Assembly: GCA_937895465.1 (NCBI GenBank)
Contig: CALAYY010000150.1
Span: 1 to 8,349, forward strand
From: an uncultured Clostridia bacterium
GTDB taxonomy: Bacteria > Bacillota > Clostridia > Christensenellales > DUVY01
Direction of reading: 5' to 3'
DNA length: 8,349 nt
The notes under the pieces were generated by a model. That model did no database searches and had not been told where the DNA came from. It was given only the letters and a program-made list of their open reading frames with translations. Each line of letters begins with the position of its first letter. Position 1 is the first letter of the stretch. Shown piece after piece: positions 1 through 6,847 of this stretch. The position numbers and the translations under genes are program-made.

Positions 1-2096
1 TAGGGCGGGGTAAGGACGACTATATCAACATTGACTTAAAATCCATGTATGACAGTGAGCCTTCAGTTAAAAGAATTGTTGACATGGCAATTAAGATTGA
101 GGGAATGCCCCGTCAAACAGGTATGCATGCCGCAGGTGTGGTTATTTGTAAAGATGTGATAAGCGACCATGTGCCTTTGCAAATGAGCGGCAATGATATC
201 ACAACTCAGTTTGATATGATAGAAGTAGAGAAGCTGGGACTTCTCAAAATGGACTTTTTGGGGCTAAGGACACTTACTGATATATCCAAGGCGGTAGAAC
301 TTGTAAAACAAACTAAGGGGATAGACATAGACTTTTATGACATGGAATATGATGATCCCAATGTTTATAAACTGATAGGGGACGGCGATACGCATGCAGT
401 GTTTCAGTTAGAAGGCGAGGGCATGAAAAACTTTATGAAAAACTTGAAGCCGACATGTCTTGAAGACATTATTGCAGGTATTTCAATCTTCCGTCCCGGA
501 CCTATGAAATTTAAAGACCAATATATAGAAGGCAAAAACAATCCGTCAAGCGTAAAGTATGACCATCCTTTGCTGGAATCAATTTTAAAAGTAACTTACG
601 GCGTAATAGTTTATCAAGAACAGGTTATGCAGATAGTAAGAAAGCTGGCAGGGTACTCTTTTGGAAGAGCGGATATAGTACGCCGTATGATGTCTAAGAA
701 AAAAGAATCCGAAATGAAAAAAGAAATAAAAATCTTTTTACACGGAGACCCCAACGACCCTAATATTGTAGGTGCTGTAAAAAACGGAGTGCCCCAAGAA
801 ATTGCTGTCAATATATTTAACAAGATTTTGGATTTTGCGGCTTATGCCTTTAATAAGTCACACGCCGCTGCTTATGCATATCTTGCTTATCAGACAGCAT
901 ATCTCAAATGCTATCATAAAGTAGAATTTATTACTGCAGTTTTAAACAACCGCATTACCAATATAGACGAAATAAGAAATTATCTTCTGTATCTCAAAGA
1001 ATGCAATATTCAGGTTTTGCAGCCTGATATCAATTATTCGCAGACCATGTTTTCTGTTGAAGACGGAAGTGTCAGAATAGGGCTTGCCGCTGTAAAAAAT
1101 GTAGGCGTTAAGGCAATAGAGAGTATAATTGAGGAGCGAGAAAAAAACGGCAAGTTTATTAATTTTAACGATTTTGTCAAAAGAGCAGACAGCTCAGTTT
1201 TAAATAAAAAGCTGTTGGAAAGTTTGATTTTGGCAGGTGCTTTTGACTGCTTTGGGGCATACCGCACTCAGCTTATGTGTGTATATGAGAATTTTATTGA
1301 CCGTACCGCTTCAGAAAAAAGAATGAAAGAAACAGGTCAATTATCATTATTTGATATGATGGATTCTAAAGACGATGAGGACGAATACCCCAATGTCAGC
1401 GAATATGACCTAAAAGACAAGCTGGCAAGAGAAAAGGAAGTATTAGGAGTTTATGTTACCGCTCATCCTCTGGACGAATATAGAGACAAGCTCAATGATT
1501 TTGCTTTTTCGTCCAGAACATTAAATGATACCACTATTGATGAAGAGGGCAATATCCATTATGTCGCAATAAGTGACCGAATGAAAGTTGAATGCGGCGG
1601 TATAATAGTGGAAACAGGCAAAATAGTAACCAAAAAGACCAATCAAGAAATGGGTACTATCAAGTTAGAAGATTTGTACGGGACTGTGGATATACTTGTA
1701 GGCACAAGAAATTACAAGCAACTTAGACAAAAGATGATTTTGGATACTGTTGTGACTATAAAAGGTACATTGTCTATAAGAGAAGGCGAGACGCCTGTTA
1801 TTTGGGCTGACGATATAATGCCTTGGACTGAAGACAGTTTTACTCAAGAAGCCAATATTATTAACAAGTTGTATCTAAGAATGGATGTACAATTTGATTC
1901 GGATGGCGATCCAAAATTTCCTGATGAGCTTATGAATATTATATTTGCACATATGGGCAATAGTCCAGCAATCGTAATGGACACCAAAACAAGAAAGACA
2001 TATCCAATCCCAGTCAATGTCAATGTCAAAAACGGATTATTGGTAGAATTGTTGTCTGTACTGCCTGCTGATGATATAAGATTGGTTACAAAGTAA
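1..2096 (+). CDS. dnaE: DNA polymerase III subunit alpha (DnaE), C-terminal part, 5' end cut by window
   Basis: Catalytic subunit of the replicative polymerase, extending DNA at the fork. The frame is open from the window edge (first full codon at 3), so the ATG at 45 is internal and the PHP domain and first two catalytic aspartates lie upstream. The motif RQTGMHAAGVVI is followed by MDFLGLRTL, whose Asp at 252-254 is the third palm-domain catalytic aspartate. Finger-domain signatures follow: FQLEGEGMK, IFRPGPM and NKSHAAAYAYLAYQTAYLK. A tandem helix-hairpin-helix region lies near 1070-1250. A consensus beta-clamp binding motif QLSLF is at 1338-1352. An OB-fold lies near 1590-1820, then a short C-terminal domain. 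About 697 residues are visible; family members are about 1100-1200. It ends in three consecutive in-frame TAA codons. It is clearly DnaE rather than PolC, with no exonuclease insertion seen; I cannot tell which DnaE subtype. Confidence 0.97.
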   Translation, partial: GRGKDDYINIDLKSMYDSEPSVKRIVDMAIKIEGMPRQTGMHAAGVVICKDVISDHVPLQMSGNDITTQFDMIEVEKLGLLKMDFLGLRTLTDISKAVELVKQTKGIDIDFYDMEYDDPNVYKLIGDGDTHAVFQLEGEGMKNFMKNLKPTCLEDIIAGISIFRPGPMKFKDQYIEGKNNPSSVKYDHPLLESILKVTYGVIVYQEQVMQIVRKLAGYSFGRADIVRRMMSKKKESEMKKEIKIFLHGDPNDPNIVGAVKNGVPQEIAVNIFNKILDFAAYAFNKSHAAAYAYLAYQTAYLKCYHKVEFITAVLNNRITNIDEIRNYLLYLKECNIQVLQPDINYSQTMFSVEDGSVRIGLAAVKNVGVKAIESIIEEREKNGKFINFNDFVKRADSSVLNKKLLESLILAGAFDCFGAYRTQLMCVYENFIDRTASEKRMKETGQLSLFDMMDSKDDEDEYPNVSEYDLKDKLAREKEVLGVYVTAHPLDEYRDKLNDFAFSSRTLNDTTIDEEGNIHYVAISDRMKVECGGIIVETGKIVTKKTNQEMGTIKLEDLYGTVDILVGTRNYKQLRQKMILDTVVTIKGTLSIREGETPVIWADDIMPWTEDSFTQEANIINKLYLRMDVQFDSDGDPKFPDELMNIIFAHMGNSPAIVMDTKTRKTYPIPVNVNVKNGLLVELLSVLPADDIRLVTK

Positions 2097-2106
2097 TAAT
2101 AAAAGA

Positions 2107-2136
2107 TTGGGAAAGTTAAGATATTTATAGTATAAT
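2107..2136 (+). promoter_or_regulatory. candidate sigma-A promoter for mtrB-pfkA
   Basis: A perfect -10 hexamer TATAAT (2131-2136) is preceded at 18 bases by TTGGGA (2107-2112), which matches four of six bases of the -35 consensus. Transcription would start near 2143, leaving about 45 bases of leader before the mtrB start. No terminator is visible between dnaE and this point, so readthrough from dnaE is also possible. The call rests on sequence match alone, in an AT-rich gap where chance TATAAT-like sites are common. Confidence 0.5.
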
Positions 2137-2173
2137 AATATAAAGAAATAAGATTATTTAAAATCGTTGTTTC

Positions 2174-2179
2174 AAGGAG
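2174..2179 (+). promoter_or_regulatory. ribosome binding site of mtrB
   Basis: AAGGAG lies 8 bases upstream of the ATG at 2188 and 5 bases upstream of the ATG at 2185. It rules out the TTG at 2167, which precedes the ribosome site. The 8-base spacing matches that of pfkA, hsdM and hsdS in this window and favours 2188. Confidence 0.85.
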
Positions 2180-2187
2180 TTATCATG

Positions 2188-2421
2188 ATGTTCAAAGGCG
2201 AATCTGATTCATATATAGTCATAAAAGGACTTAGCGACGATGTTAGTATTATCGGCTTGTCCAGAGGGGACGAAACCAAACCCCAGCATACCGAAAAGTT
2301 AGGCGGCGGCGAAGTGATGATTGCCCAATTTACCGAAAAGGTTTCTGCCATTAAGATAAAAGGCAATGCAGAGATTTTTACTGCATATGGAATTATAAAA
2401 AGCGAATCCAAAAAATACTAA
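2188..2421 (+). CDS. mtrB: tryptophan RNA-binding attenuation protein (TRAP / MtrB) homologue
   Basis: A 77-residue protein that aligns ungapped, residue for residue, with Bacillus subtilis TRAP as I remember it. Shared blocks include VIK, IGL-RG, HTEKL (Bacillus HSEKL), GEV-IAQFTE and SAIK. TRAP forms an 11-subunit ring which, loaded with tryptophan, wraps RNA bearing repeated GAG/UAG triplets and so terminates transcription or blocks translation of trp genes. RNA-contact positions are Lys37, Lys56 and Lys58 (Arg58 in Bacillus). Residues described as lining the tryptophan pocket are kept (Thr30, Gln47, Thr49, Ser53), with Ser replacing Thr25. The protein contains no tryptophan. It is 91 bases after dnaE and 21 bases before pfkA, probably co-transcribed with pfkA. 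In Bacillus the gene follows mtrA (folE), so the location is unusual. Start: the ATG at 2188 matches TRAP residue 1 and has ideal ribosome-site spacing; the adjacent ATG at 2185 would add one Met. Family membership is strong; RNA targets are unknown. Confidence 0.88.
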   Translation: MFKGESDSYIVIKGLSDDVSIIGLSRGDETKPQHTEKLGGGEVMIAQFTEKVSAIKIKGNAEIFTAYGIIKSESKKY

Positions 2422-2442
2422 GCATTTATAAGGAATACATTT

Positions 2443-3402
2443 ATGAAAAAAATAGGTATTGTGACAAGCGGCGGCGATGCGCCCGGAATGAATGCTGCGA
2501 TACGTGCAGCAGTCAGATATGGTATATATCTGGGGATGGAAGTCTATGGGATAGAAAGGGGCTATACCGGACTTATTAATGATACTATAGAGCCTCTTAA
2601 TATGAGAAGCGTATCAGATATTATCCAGCGCGGCGGAACAATATTAAAGACCGCCCGCTGCCCTGAATTTAAAGAAAAAGAAGGGCAGGACAAGGCTATT
2701 GAAATTATCAAAAAAAGAGGTTTAGAGGGCATTATTGTTATCGGCGGCGACGGCTCATTTATGGGTGCTAAGATTTTGTCCGAACGCGGAATCCCCACTA
2801 TAGGAATTCCCGGAACTATTGACAATGATTTGCCTTATACCGATTTTACTTTGGGATTTGATACGGCGTGCAATACTGCTTTGGATGCTATCAACAAACT
2901 TCGTGACACTATGACTTCACATGAGCGTGTAAGTATTGTCGAGGTTATGGGCAGACATTGCGGCGATATAGCGTTGTATGCAGGTATCGCTGGCGGTGCA
3001 GAAATGATTTTGATACCTGAAAAGAAATTTACAATCAACGGCATTTGCCAAAAGCTTGTCAATAGCTATGATTCCGGTAAAAAGTCAGGAATAATTGTTT
3101 TGGCAGAAGGTGCAGGACACGCAGAAGACCTAGCAAGAGAGTTGTCTGAGAGAACTAACTTTGTAGTAAAAGCTACAGTTCTTGGACATATCCAGCGTGG
3201 CGGCGGACCTTCTATGGTTGACAGAATTTTGGGTACCCGCTATGGTGTCCACGCTGTCGAGCTTCTGAAAGAAGACATAGGCAACCGTGTAGTAGGAATA
3301 AAAAACAACAAAATAATAGATATGGATATTGTAAAAGCCGTATCAATGAAACGAAAGTTTGACCAAAACCTATATAACATTGCCCAAATAGTTTCGTTAT
3401 AA
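2443..3402 (+). CDS. pfkA: ATP-dependent 6-phosphofructokinase
   Basis: Cytoplasmic glycolytic enzyme converting fructose 6-phosphate and ATP to fructose 1,6-bisphosphate and ADP. It is 319 residues long, matching bacterial PfkA (about 320). Visible motifs fall at the classical numbering: TSGGDAPGMNAAIR (8-21) with Gly11 at the ATP site; Arg72; GGDGS (101-105), where Gly104 rather than Asp indicates ATP and not pyrophosphate as donor; PGTIDND (123-129) with catalytic Asp127 and Asp129; Arg162; MGRHCGD (169-175); Glu222; and GHIQRGG (248-254) with His249 and Arg252. Allosteric-site residues Arg21, Arg25 and Lys213 are present, so ADP/PEP control is plausible. AAGGA lies 8 bases before the ATG, and the gene begins 21 bases after mtrB. 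A terminator follows directly. In many Bacillota pyk comes next; here a restriction operon does. Confidence 0.98.
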   Translation: MKKIGIVTSGGDAPGMNAAIRAAVRYGIYLGMEVYGIERGYTGLINDTIEPLNMRSVSDIIQRGGTILKTARCPEFKEKEGQDKAIEIIKKRGLEGIIVIGGDGSFMGAKILSERGIPTIGIPGTIDNDLPYTDFTLGFDTACNTALDAINKLRDTMTSHERVSIVEVMGRHCGDIALYAGIAGGAEMILIPEKKFTINGICQKLVNSYDSGKKSGIIVLAEGAGHAEDLARELSERTNFVVKATVLGHIQRGGGPSMVDRILGTRYGVHAVELLKEDIGNRVVGIKNNKIIDMDIVKAVSMKRKFDQNLYNIAQIVSL

Positions 3403-3416
3403 AAAATAAAAAAACT

Positions 3417-3443
3417 AAGACCGCCACTAAGACGGTCTTTTTT
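3417..3443 (+). terminator. rho-independent terminator after pfkA
   Basis: A 7-bp perfect stem, AAGACCG (3417-3423) with CGGTCTT (3433-3439), encloses a 9-base loop, and six T residues (3438-3443) end the structure. It starts 14 bases after the pfkA stop and closes the dnaE-mtrB-pfkA block. The A-rich flank on the left could make it work on the opposite strand too, although no minus-strand gene is seen. Confidence 0.88.
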
Positions 3444-3505
3444 GATGTGACTAAATAATCTATAACTATTGTATAAATAGAGATAATTGAATAGTGAGTG
3501 TTTTT

Positions 3506-3522
3506 GTGTTAAAATATAACAC
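3506..3522. promoter_or_regulatory. perfect inverted repeat in the hsdR leader, possible operator
   Basis: GTGTTA (3506-3511) and TAACAC (3517-3522) are perfect reverse complements around the 5-base centre AAATA. The element lies about 77 bases upstream of hsdR, the only gene it could control on this strand. It overlaps weak -10-like sequences (TATAAC at 3515-3520, TATAGA at 3523-3528) that lack a good -35 at correct spacing. The rest of the 155-base gap (3444-3598) is AT-rich and shows no gene, RNA or other repeat I can support. The regulatory role is inference. Confidence 0.3.
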
Positions 3523-3586
3523 TATAGAGCAATTATTAAAAATCCTAACATAATTCTTTGCAACATTAATTTGTCTAAACCAAAAA

Positions 3587-3592
3587 TGAGGT
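3587..3592 (+). promoter_or_regulatory. ribosome binding site of hsdR
   Basis: TGAGGT lies 6 bases upstream of the ATG at 3599 and supports that start over the in-frame ATG at 3611, which has no such site. The protein from 3599 also begins at about the usual distance from the conserved ITP motif of HsdR. Confidence 0.7.
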
Positions 3593-3598
3593 AATGCA

Positions 3599-6013
3599 AT
3601 GAACGAACTTATGAATAAGCATGAAATGACAGAGGAAGATATCAAGCTTCGTTATATCACCCCTTCTATTGAATGCAAATGGGATAAACACAGTCAAATA
3701 AAGATGGAATATAATTTCACAGATGGTCGTGTTATTGTTCGTGGTAATGTTACCGCTCGTGGAAAACGCAAAAAGGCGGATTACCTTTTGTATTACAAAA
3801 GCAATATGCCGCTTGCAATTGTAGAAGCCAAAGACAACAACCATTCAGTCGGAGCAGGTATGCAACAAGCAATCGAATATGCAGAGATTTTAGATGTGCC
3901 GTTTGTATATAGTTCAAATGGCAATGCCTTTCTTGAACATGATATGAAACATGGCACAGAGCGGGAAATTGCGCTTGAAGCGTTTCCTACTCCTGACGAA
4001 TTATGGACAAGATACAAACAAGACAAACAAATATCATCTGCACAAGAGCCTTTAATAACCGAACCATATTACTATAAACTTGGAGATAAAATCCCTCGCT
4101 ATTATCAGATTATAGCTATAAATCGTACGATAGAGGCGGTTGCGCAAGGACAAAACAGAATATTGCTCGTAATGGCAACTGGCACAGGCAAAACTTATAC
4201 AGCCTTTCAAATTATTCATCGTTTATGGAAGTCAGGAATCAAAAAGAAAATTTTGTATCTTGCTGATAGAAATATCCTAATAGATCAAACTATGCAACAA
4301 GATTTTAGTCCTTTTGAAAAGATAATGACCAAAGTTGGCGGCAAGAAACTTGATAGTTCGTATGAAATATATATGTCCCTATATCATCAGCTTGCAGGCG
4401 ATGAAAATGAAGAACCTTTTCGTGAATTCAAACCAAACTTTTTTGACTTGATAGTGGTTGATGAATGTCATCGAGGCAGTGCAAAAGAAGATTCACGTTG
4501 GCGAAGAATTCTTGAATATTTTAGTTCTGCAACACAAATTGGAATGACAGCTACACCAAAGCATGATAAAGAAGTTAACACTGCTGAGTACTTTGGAGCG
4601 CCTATTTATACGTATTCTTTAAAGCAGGGGATAGATGATGGTTTTTTAGCTCCATATAAAGTTATGCGTGTAGGCACTAATGTAGATCTTGAAGGTTGGC
4701 GTCCCACATATGGACAAATAGATGAGGACGGTAATGCAATTGAAGATCGAGAGTACAATTCTAAAGATTATGACAAAAACATAATAATCAAAGACAGGAC
4801 AGCGTGTGTTGCAAAACGAATTACAAAATGGTTAAAGGACAATGGACGCATGTCAAAAACCATAGTATTTTGCGTGGGTGTCAATCATGCTGAACGTATG
4901 AGACAAGAAATGGTCAATTTAAACTCTGATCTTGTAGCCAAAAATAGCAAATATGTTATGCGTATTACAGGCGATGATGAAGAAGGCAAAGCTCAACTTG
5001 ATAATTTTATTGGTGTGGATAGCCCTTATCCTGTGATTGCAACTACTTCAAAACTTCTAAGTACTGGCGTTGATTGCAAAACCACCAAGTTAATTGTCCT
5101 TGATAATAATATCAATTCTATGACCGAATTTAAGCAAATTATCGGTCGTGGTACTCGTTTGCGTCCCGATTATGGCAAAGAATATTTTACTATTATGGAC
5201 TTTAGAAATTCTTGCAGGTTGTTTGCTGATCCTGATTTTGATGGCGAGCCAGTATCAATTACAGAAGATTGTGAAACATGCGGTCAAAATCCATGTATTT
5301 GTCCATGCGAAGTATGTGGAAAATATCCTTGTATATGTGGAGAAGAACAAGGTTTATTATCTGAGCCTTGTCCAATCTGCGGGCATTTACCTTGTACTTG
5401 TCCGTGTGAAGTATGCGGAAAATATCCTTGCGTGTGTCTTTCAGGTGTTAAAACACCTATTGTAGGTAAAGGCAAGGTAAAAATATCTATTCTTAATGAG
5501 CGTGTCCAATATTACGATAAAGACGGCAAACTCATAACTGAAAGCATTACTGATTATTCTAAGAAAAATATATTGCATGAGTATGCAACTTTGGATGAGT
5601 TTCTAAAAGCGTGGAACAAAGACCGCAGAAAACAAGCTATTATCGATGAATTAAAAGAGCGTGGTGTGTTGCTTGATGCTTTGCGTGAAGCGGCAGGAAA
5701 CAAAGATATCGATGACTTTGATCTGATATGTCATATTGCATTTGACAAAAAGCCGCTTACAAAATTAGAGCGTGCAAACAATGTTAAAAAGCGTGATTAT
5801 CTAAACAAATATGAAGGGCTGGCTCGTGATGTGCTTTCAGCCTTACTTGACAAATATACTTCTGACGGCATTAGTAACTTGGAGGATACTAAGGTGTTAG
5901 AAATTGATCCTTTTCGCACTATCGGCGCACTAAAGATTGCCAAGGCATTTGGTGGGAAAAAGGACTTTTTAAAAGCTATAAAAGAGTTGCAAGATGAAAT
6001 CTATGCAGCATAA
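3599..6013 (+). CDS. hsdR: type I restriction enzyme, restriction/translocase subunit HsdR (EcoEI-like)
   Basis: Motor and nuclease subunit of a type I restriction complex (R2M2S); it pulls DNA through the complex by ATP hydrolysis and cuts at a distance from unmethylated sites. It is 804 residues long, close to the ~800 of EcoEI-type HsdR. The N-terminal PD-(D/E)xK nuclease shows Asp61, Glu76-Ala-Lys78 and the QxxxY motif (Gln90, Tyr94). RecA-like domain 1 has Walker A ATGTGKT (193-199), DECH box (288-291) and MTATP (316-320). Domain 2 has STGVDC (488-493) and motif VI QIIGRGTRLRP (513-523). A C-terminal helical domain of the EcoEI_R_C type (about 625-804) begins near NERVQYYDKDGKLITES. Residues 558-613 are odd: 16 cysteines in four C-x2-C-G-x2-P-C-x-C units replace the linker of related enzymes. 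The gene is intact; 12 bases separate it from hsdM. Arginine codons are mostly CGT, unlike dnaE. Confidence 0.97.
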   Translation: MNELMNKHEMTEEDIKLRYITPSIECKWDKHSQIKMEYNFTDGRVIVRGNVTARGKRKKADYLLYYKSNMPLAIVEAKDNNHSVGAGMQQAIEYAEILDVPFVYSSNGNAFLEHDMKHGTEREIALEAFPTPDELWTRYKQDKQISSAQEPLITEPYYYKLGDKIPRYYQIIAINRTIEAVAQGQNRILLVMATGTGKTYTAFQIIHRLWKSGIKKKILYLADRNILIDQTMQQDFSPFEKIMTKVGGKKLDSSYEIYMSLYHQLAGDENEEPFREFKPNFFDLIVVDECHRGSAKEDSRWRRILEYFSSATQIGMTATPKHDKEVNTAEYFGAPIYTYSLKQGIDDGFLAPYKVMRVGTNVDLEGWRPTYGQIDEDGNAIEDREYNSKDYDKNIIIKDRTACVAKRITKWLKDNGRMSKTIVFCVGVNHAERMRQEMVNLNSDLVAKNSKYVMRITGDDEEGKAQLDNFIGVDSPYPVIATTSKLLSTGVDCKTTKLIVLDNNINSMTEFKQIIGRGTRLRPDYGKEYFTIMDFRNSCRLFADPDFDGEPVSITEDCETCGQNPCICPCEVCGKYPCICGEEQGLLSEPCPICGHLPCTCPCEVCGKYPCVCLSGVKTPIVGKGKVKISILNERVQYYDKDGKLITESITDYSKKNILHEYATLDEFLKAWNKDRRKQAIIDELKERGVLLDALREAAGNKDIDDFDLICHIAFDKKPLTKLERANNVKKRDYLNKYEGLARDVLSALLDKYTSDGISNLEDTKVLEIDPFRTIGALKIAKAFGGKKDFLKAIKELQDEIYAA
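5270..5338 (+). repeat. cysteine-knuckle block 1 within hsdR (imperfect direct repeat)
   Basis: Encodes 23 residues (558-580) holding two C-x2-C-G-x2-P-C-x-C units. It repeats as block 2 at 5369-5437 after a 30-base spacer. By hand count 52 of 69 bases and 17 of 23 residues match, including the shared run PCEVCGKYPC. Most base changes in the second half are synonymous, which suggests an internal duplication kept under protein-level selection. A metal-binding role is inferred from the cysteine spacing. Confidence 0.9.
5369..5437 (+). repeat. cysteine-knuckle block 2 within hsdR (imperfect direct repeat)
   Basis: Second copy of the 69-base block, encoding residues 591-613 with two further C-x2-C-G-x2-P-C-x-C units. 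The linker between the copies (residues 581-590) has no cysteine. All eight cysteines of the copy align with those of block 1. Confidence 0.9.
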
Positions 6014-6025
6014 GGAGCAAAATAT

Positions 6026-6847
6026 ATGGGACTAAACAATCTAGTTAAAAGGCTGCAGGATATCATGCGTAATGATGCCGGAATCAATGGCGATGCACAG
6101 CGTATTGAACAGATGGTATGGATACTTTTTTTAAAAGTGTACGATGCCAAAGAAGAAATGTGGGAATTTCATGATGATAATTATGAGTCAATTATTCCCG
6201 AAAAGTTACGTTGGCGCAACTGGGCGCATGACAGCAAGGACGGACAAGCCCTTACGGGTGAAGCCTTGCTCAATTTTGTTAATACAGAACTATTTCCCAA
6301 GTTAAAGAATCTTGAAATTGACGAAACAACTTCAATGAACAAAATTATTGTCAAGACTGCACTTGAAGATAACAACAACTATATGAAAGATGGAATATTG
6401 CTTCGTCAAGTTATCAATGTTATCGATGAAATCGACTTTGAAGCGTATGATGACCGTCATGCATTTGGCGAAATATATGAGACTATACTCAAAAGCTTAC
6501 AAAGTGCAGGAAATGCAGGTGAATTCTATACCCCTCGTGCTGTTACCGATTTTATGACACAAATGGTCGCACCAAAACTTGGCGAAAAAATAGCCGATTT
6601 TGCATGCGGCACAGGCGGCTTTTTGACTTCAGCTCTCAAGGTGCTAGATACACAGATTAATAGTACAGCAGATAGAGAATTATATACTAATTCTGTTTTT
6701 GGCATAGAAAAAAAAGCATTGCCGCACCTTTTGTGTGTGACCAATATGTTGCTTCATGATATTGATAATCCAAAAATTATCCACGGCAATTCACTTGAAA
6801 AAATGTTCGTGATTATACTGATGAAGATCGCTTTGATGTTGTTTTGA
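6026..6847 (+). CDS. hsdM: type I DNA methyltransferase HsdM, N-terminal fragment (frameshifted)
   Basis: Modification subunit that transfers a methyl group from S-adenosylmethionine to adenine N6 and is also the core to which HsdR binds. This fragment carries the helical N-terminal domain (about 1-130, with QRIEQMVWILFLKVYD), then GEFYTPRAV (165-173) and the SAM-binding motif I ADFACGTGGFL (190-200). True homology ends at Lys259. After the A run at 6798-6803 the frame is lost, giving 14 unrelated residues and a TGA at 6845-6847. Catalytic motif IV (NPPY) is therefore missing and this piece alone cannot methylate. AAGGAG (6012-6017) begins inside the hsdR stop codon and is 8 bases before the ATG, so translation is probably coupled to hsdR. 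Joined to the downstream fragment by one extra A, the protein is about 494 residues, normal for HsdM. Confidence 0.93.
   Translation: MGLNNLVKRLQDIMRNDAGINGDAQRIEQMVWILFLKVYDAKEEMWEFHDDNYESIIPEKLRWRNWAHDSKDGQALTGEALLNFVNTELFPKLKNLEIDETTSMNKIIVKTALEDNNNYMKDGILLRQVINVIDEIDFEAYDDRHAFGEIYETILKSLQSAGNAGEFYTPRAVTDFMTQMVAPKLGEKIADFACGTGGFLTSALKVLDTQINSTADRELYTNSVFGIEKKALPHLLCVTNMLLHDIDNPKIIHGNSLEKMFVIILMKIALMLF
6798..6803 (+). other. frameshift site in hsdM (run of six A)
   Basis: Upstream homology runs in the frame of 6026 up to GAA AAA (6797-6802). Downstream homology runs in the next frame from GTT at 6805 (VRDYTDEDRFDVVLMNPPY). Adding one A to the run reads GAA AAA AAT GTT and joins the two without loss of any residue. 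A single-base deletion in A7, or a homopolymer sequencing error, explains this exactly. Confidence 0.9.

Noticed and set aside
45..2096. ATG at 45 as the start of dnaE
   Set aside because: The same frame is open to the window edge and encodes family-typical sequence before it; essential N-terminal domains lie upstream.
2167..2421. TTG at 2167 as the start of the TRAP gene
   Set aside because: It lies upstream of the AAGGAG ribosome site and would add residues encoded by that site; alignment with TRAP begins at 2188.
3120..3155. TAG/GAG triplets inside pfkA as a TRAP site
   Set aside because: Few triplets, irregular spacing, and explained by the coding sequence.
3466..3480. CTATT-N5-AATAG hairpin in the hsdR leader
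   Set aside because: A 5-bp A/T-rich stem is expected by chance in this composition and has no T tract.
3478..3529. TAG/GAG triplets in the hsdR leader as a TRAP binding site
   Set aside because: Only about four triplets occur with irregular gaps; a TRAP site needs many repeats spaced by 2-3 bases.
5270..5437. Repeat blocks in hsdR as a CRISPR or mobile repeat
   Set aside because: There are only two imperfect copies, in frame, with synonymous differences; they encode a protein repeat.
5148..5465. 105-codon open frame on the + strand inside hsdR
   Set aside because: It lies wholly within the intact hsdR frame, has no ribosome site, and its composition simply reflects the cysteine repeats read one frame off.
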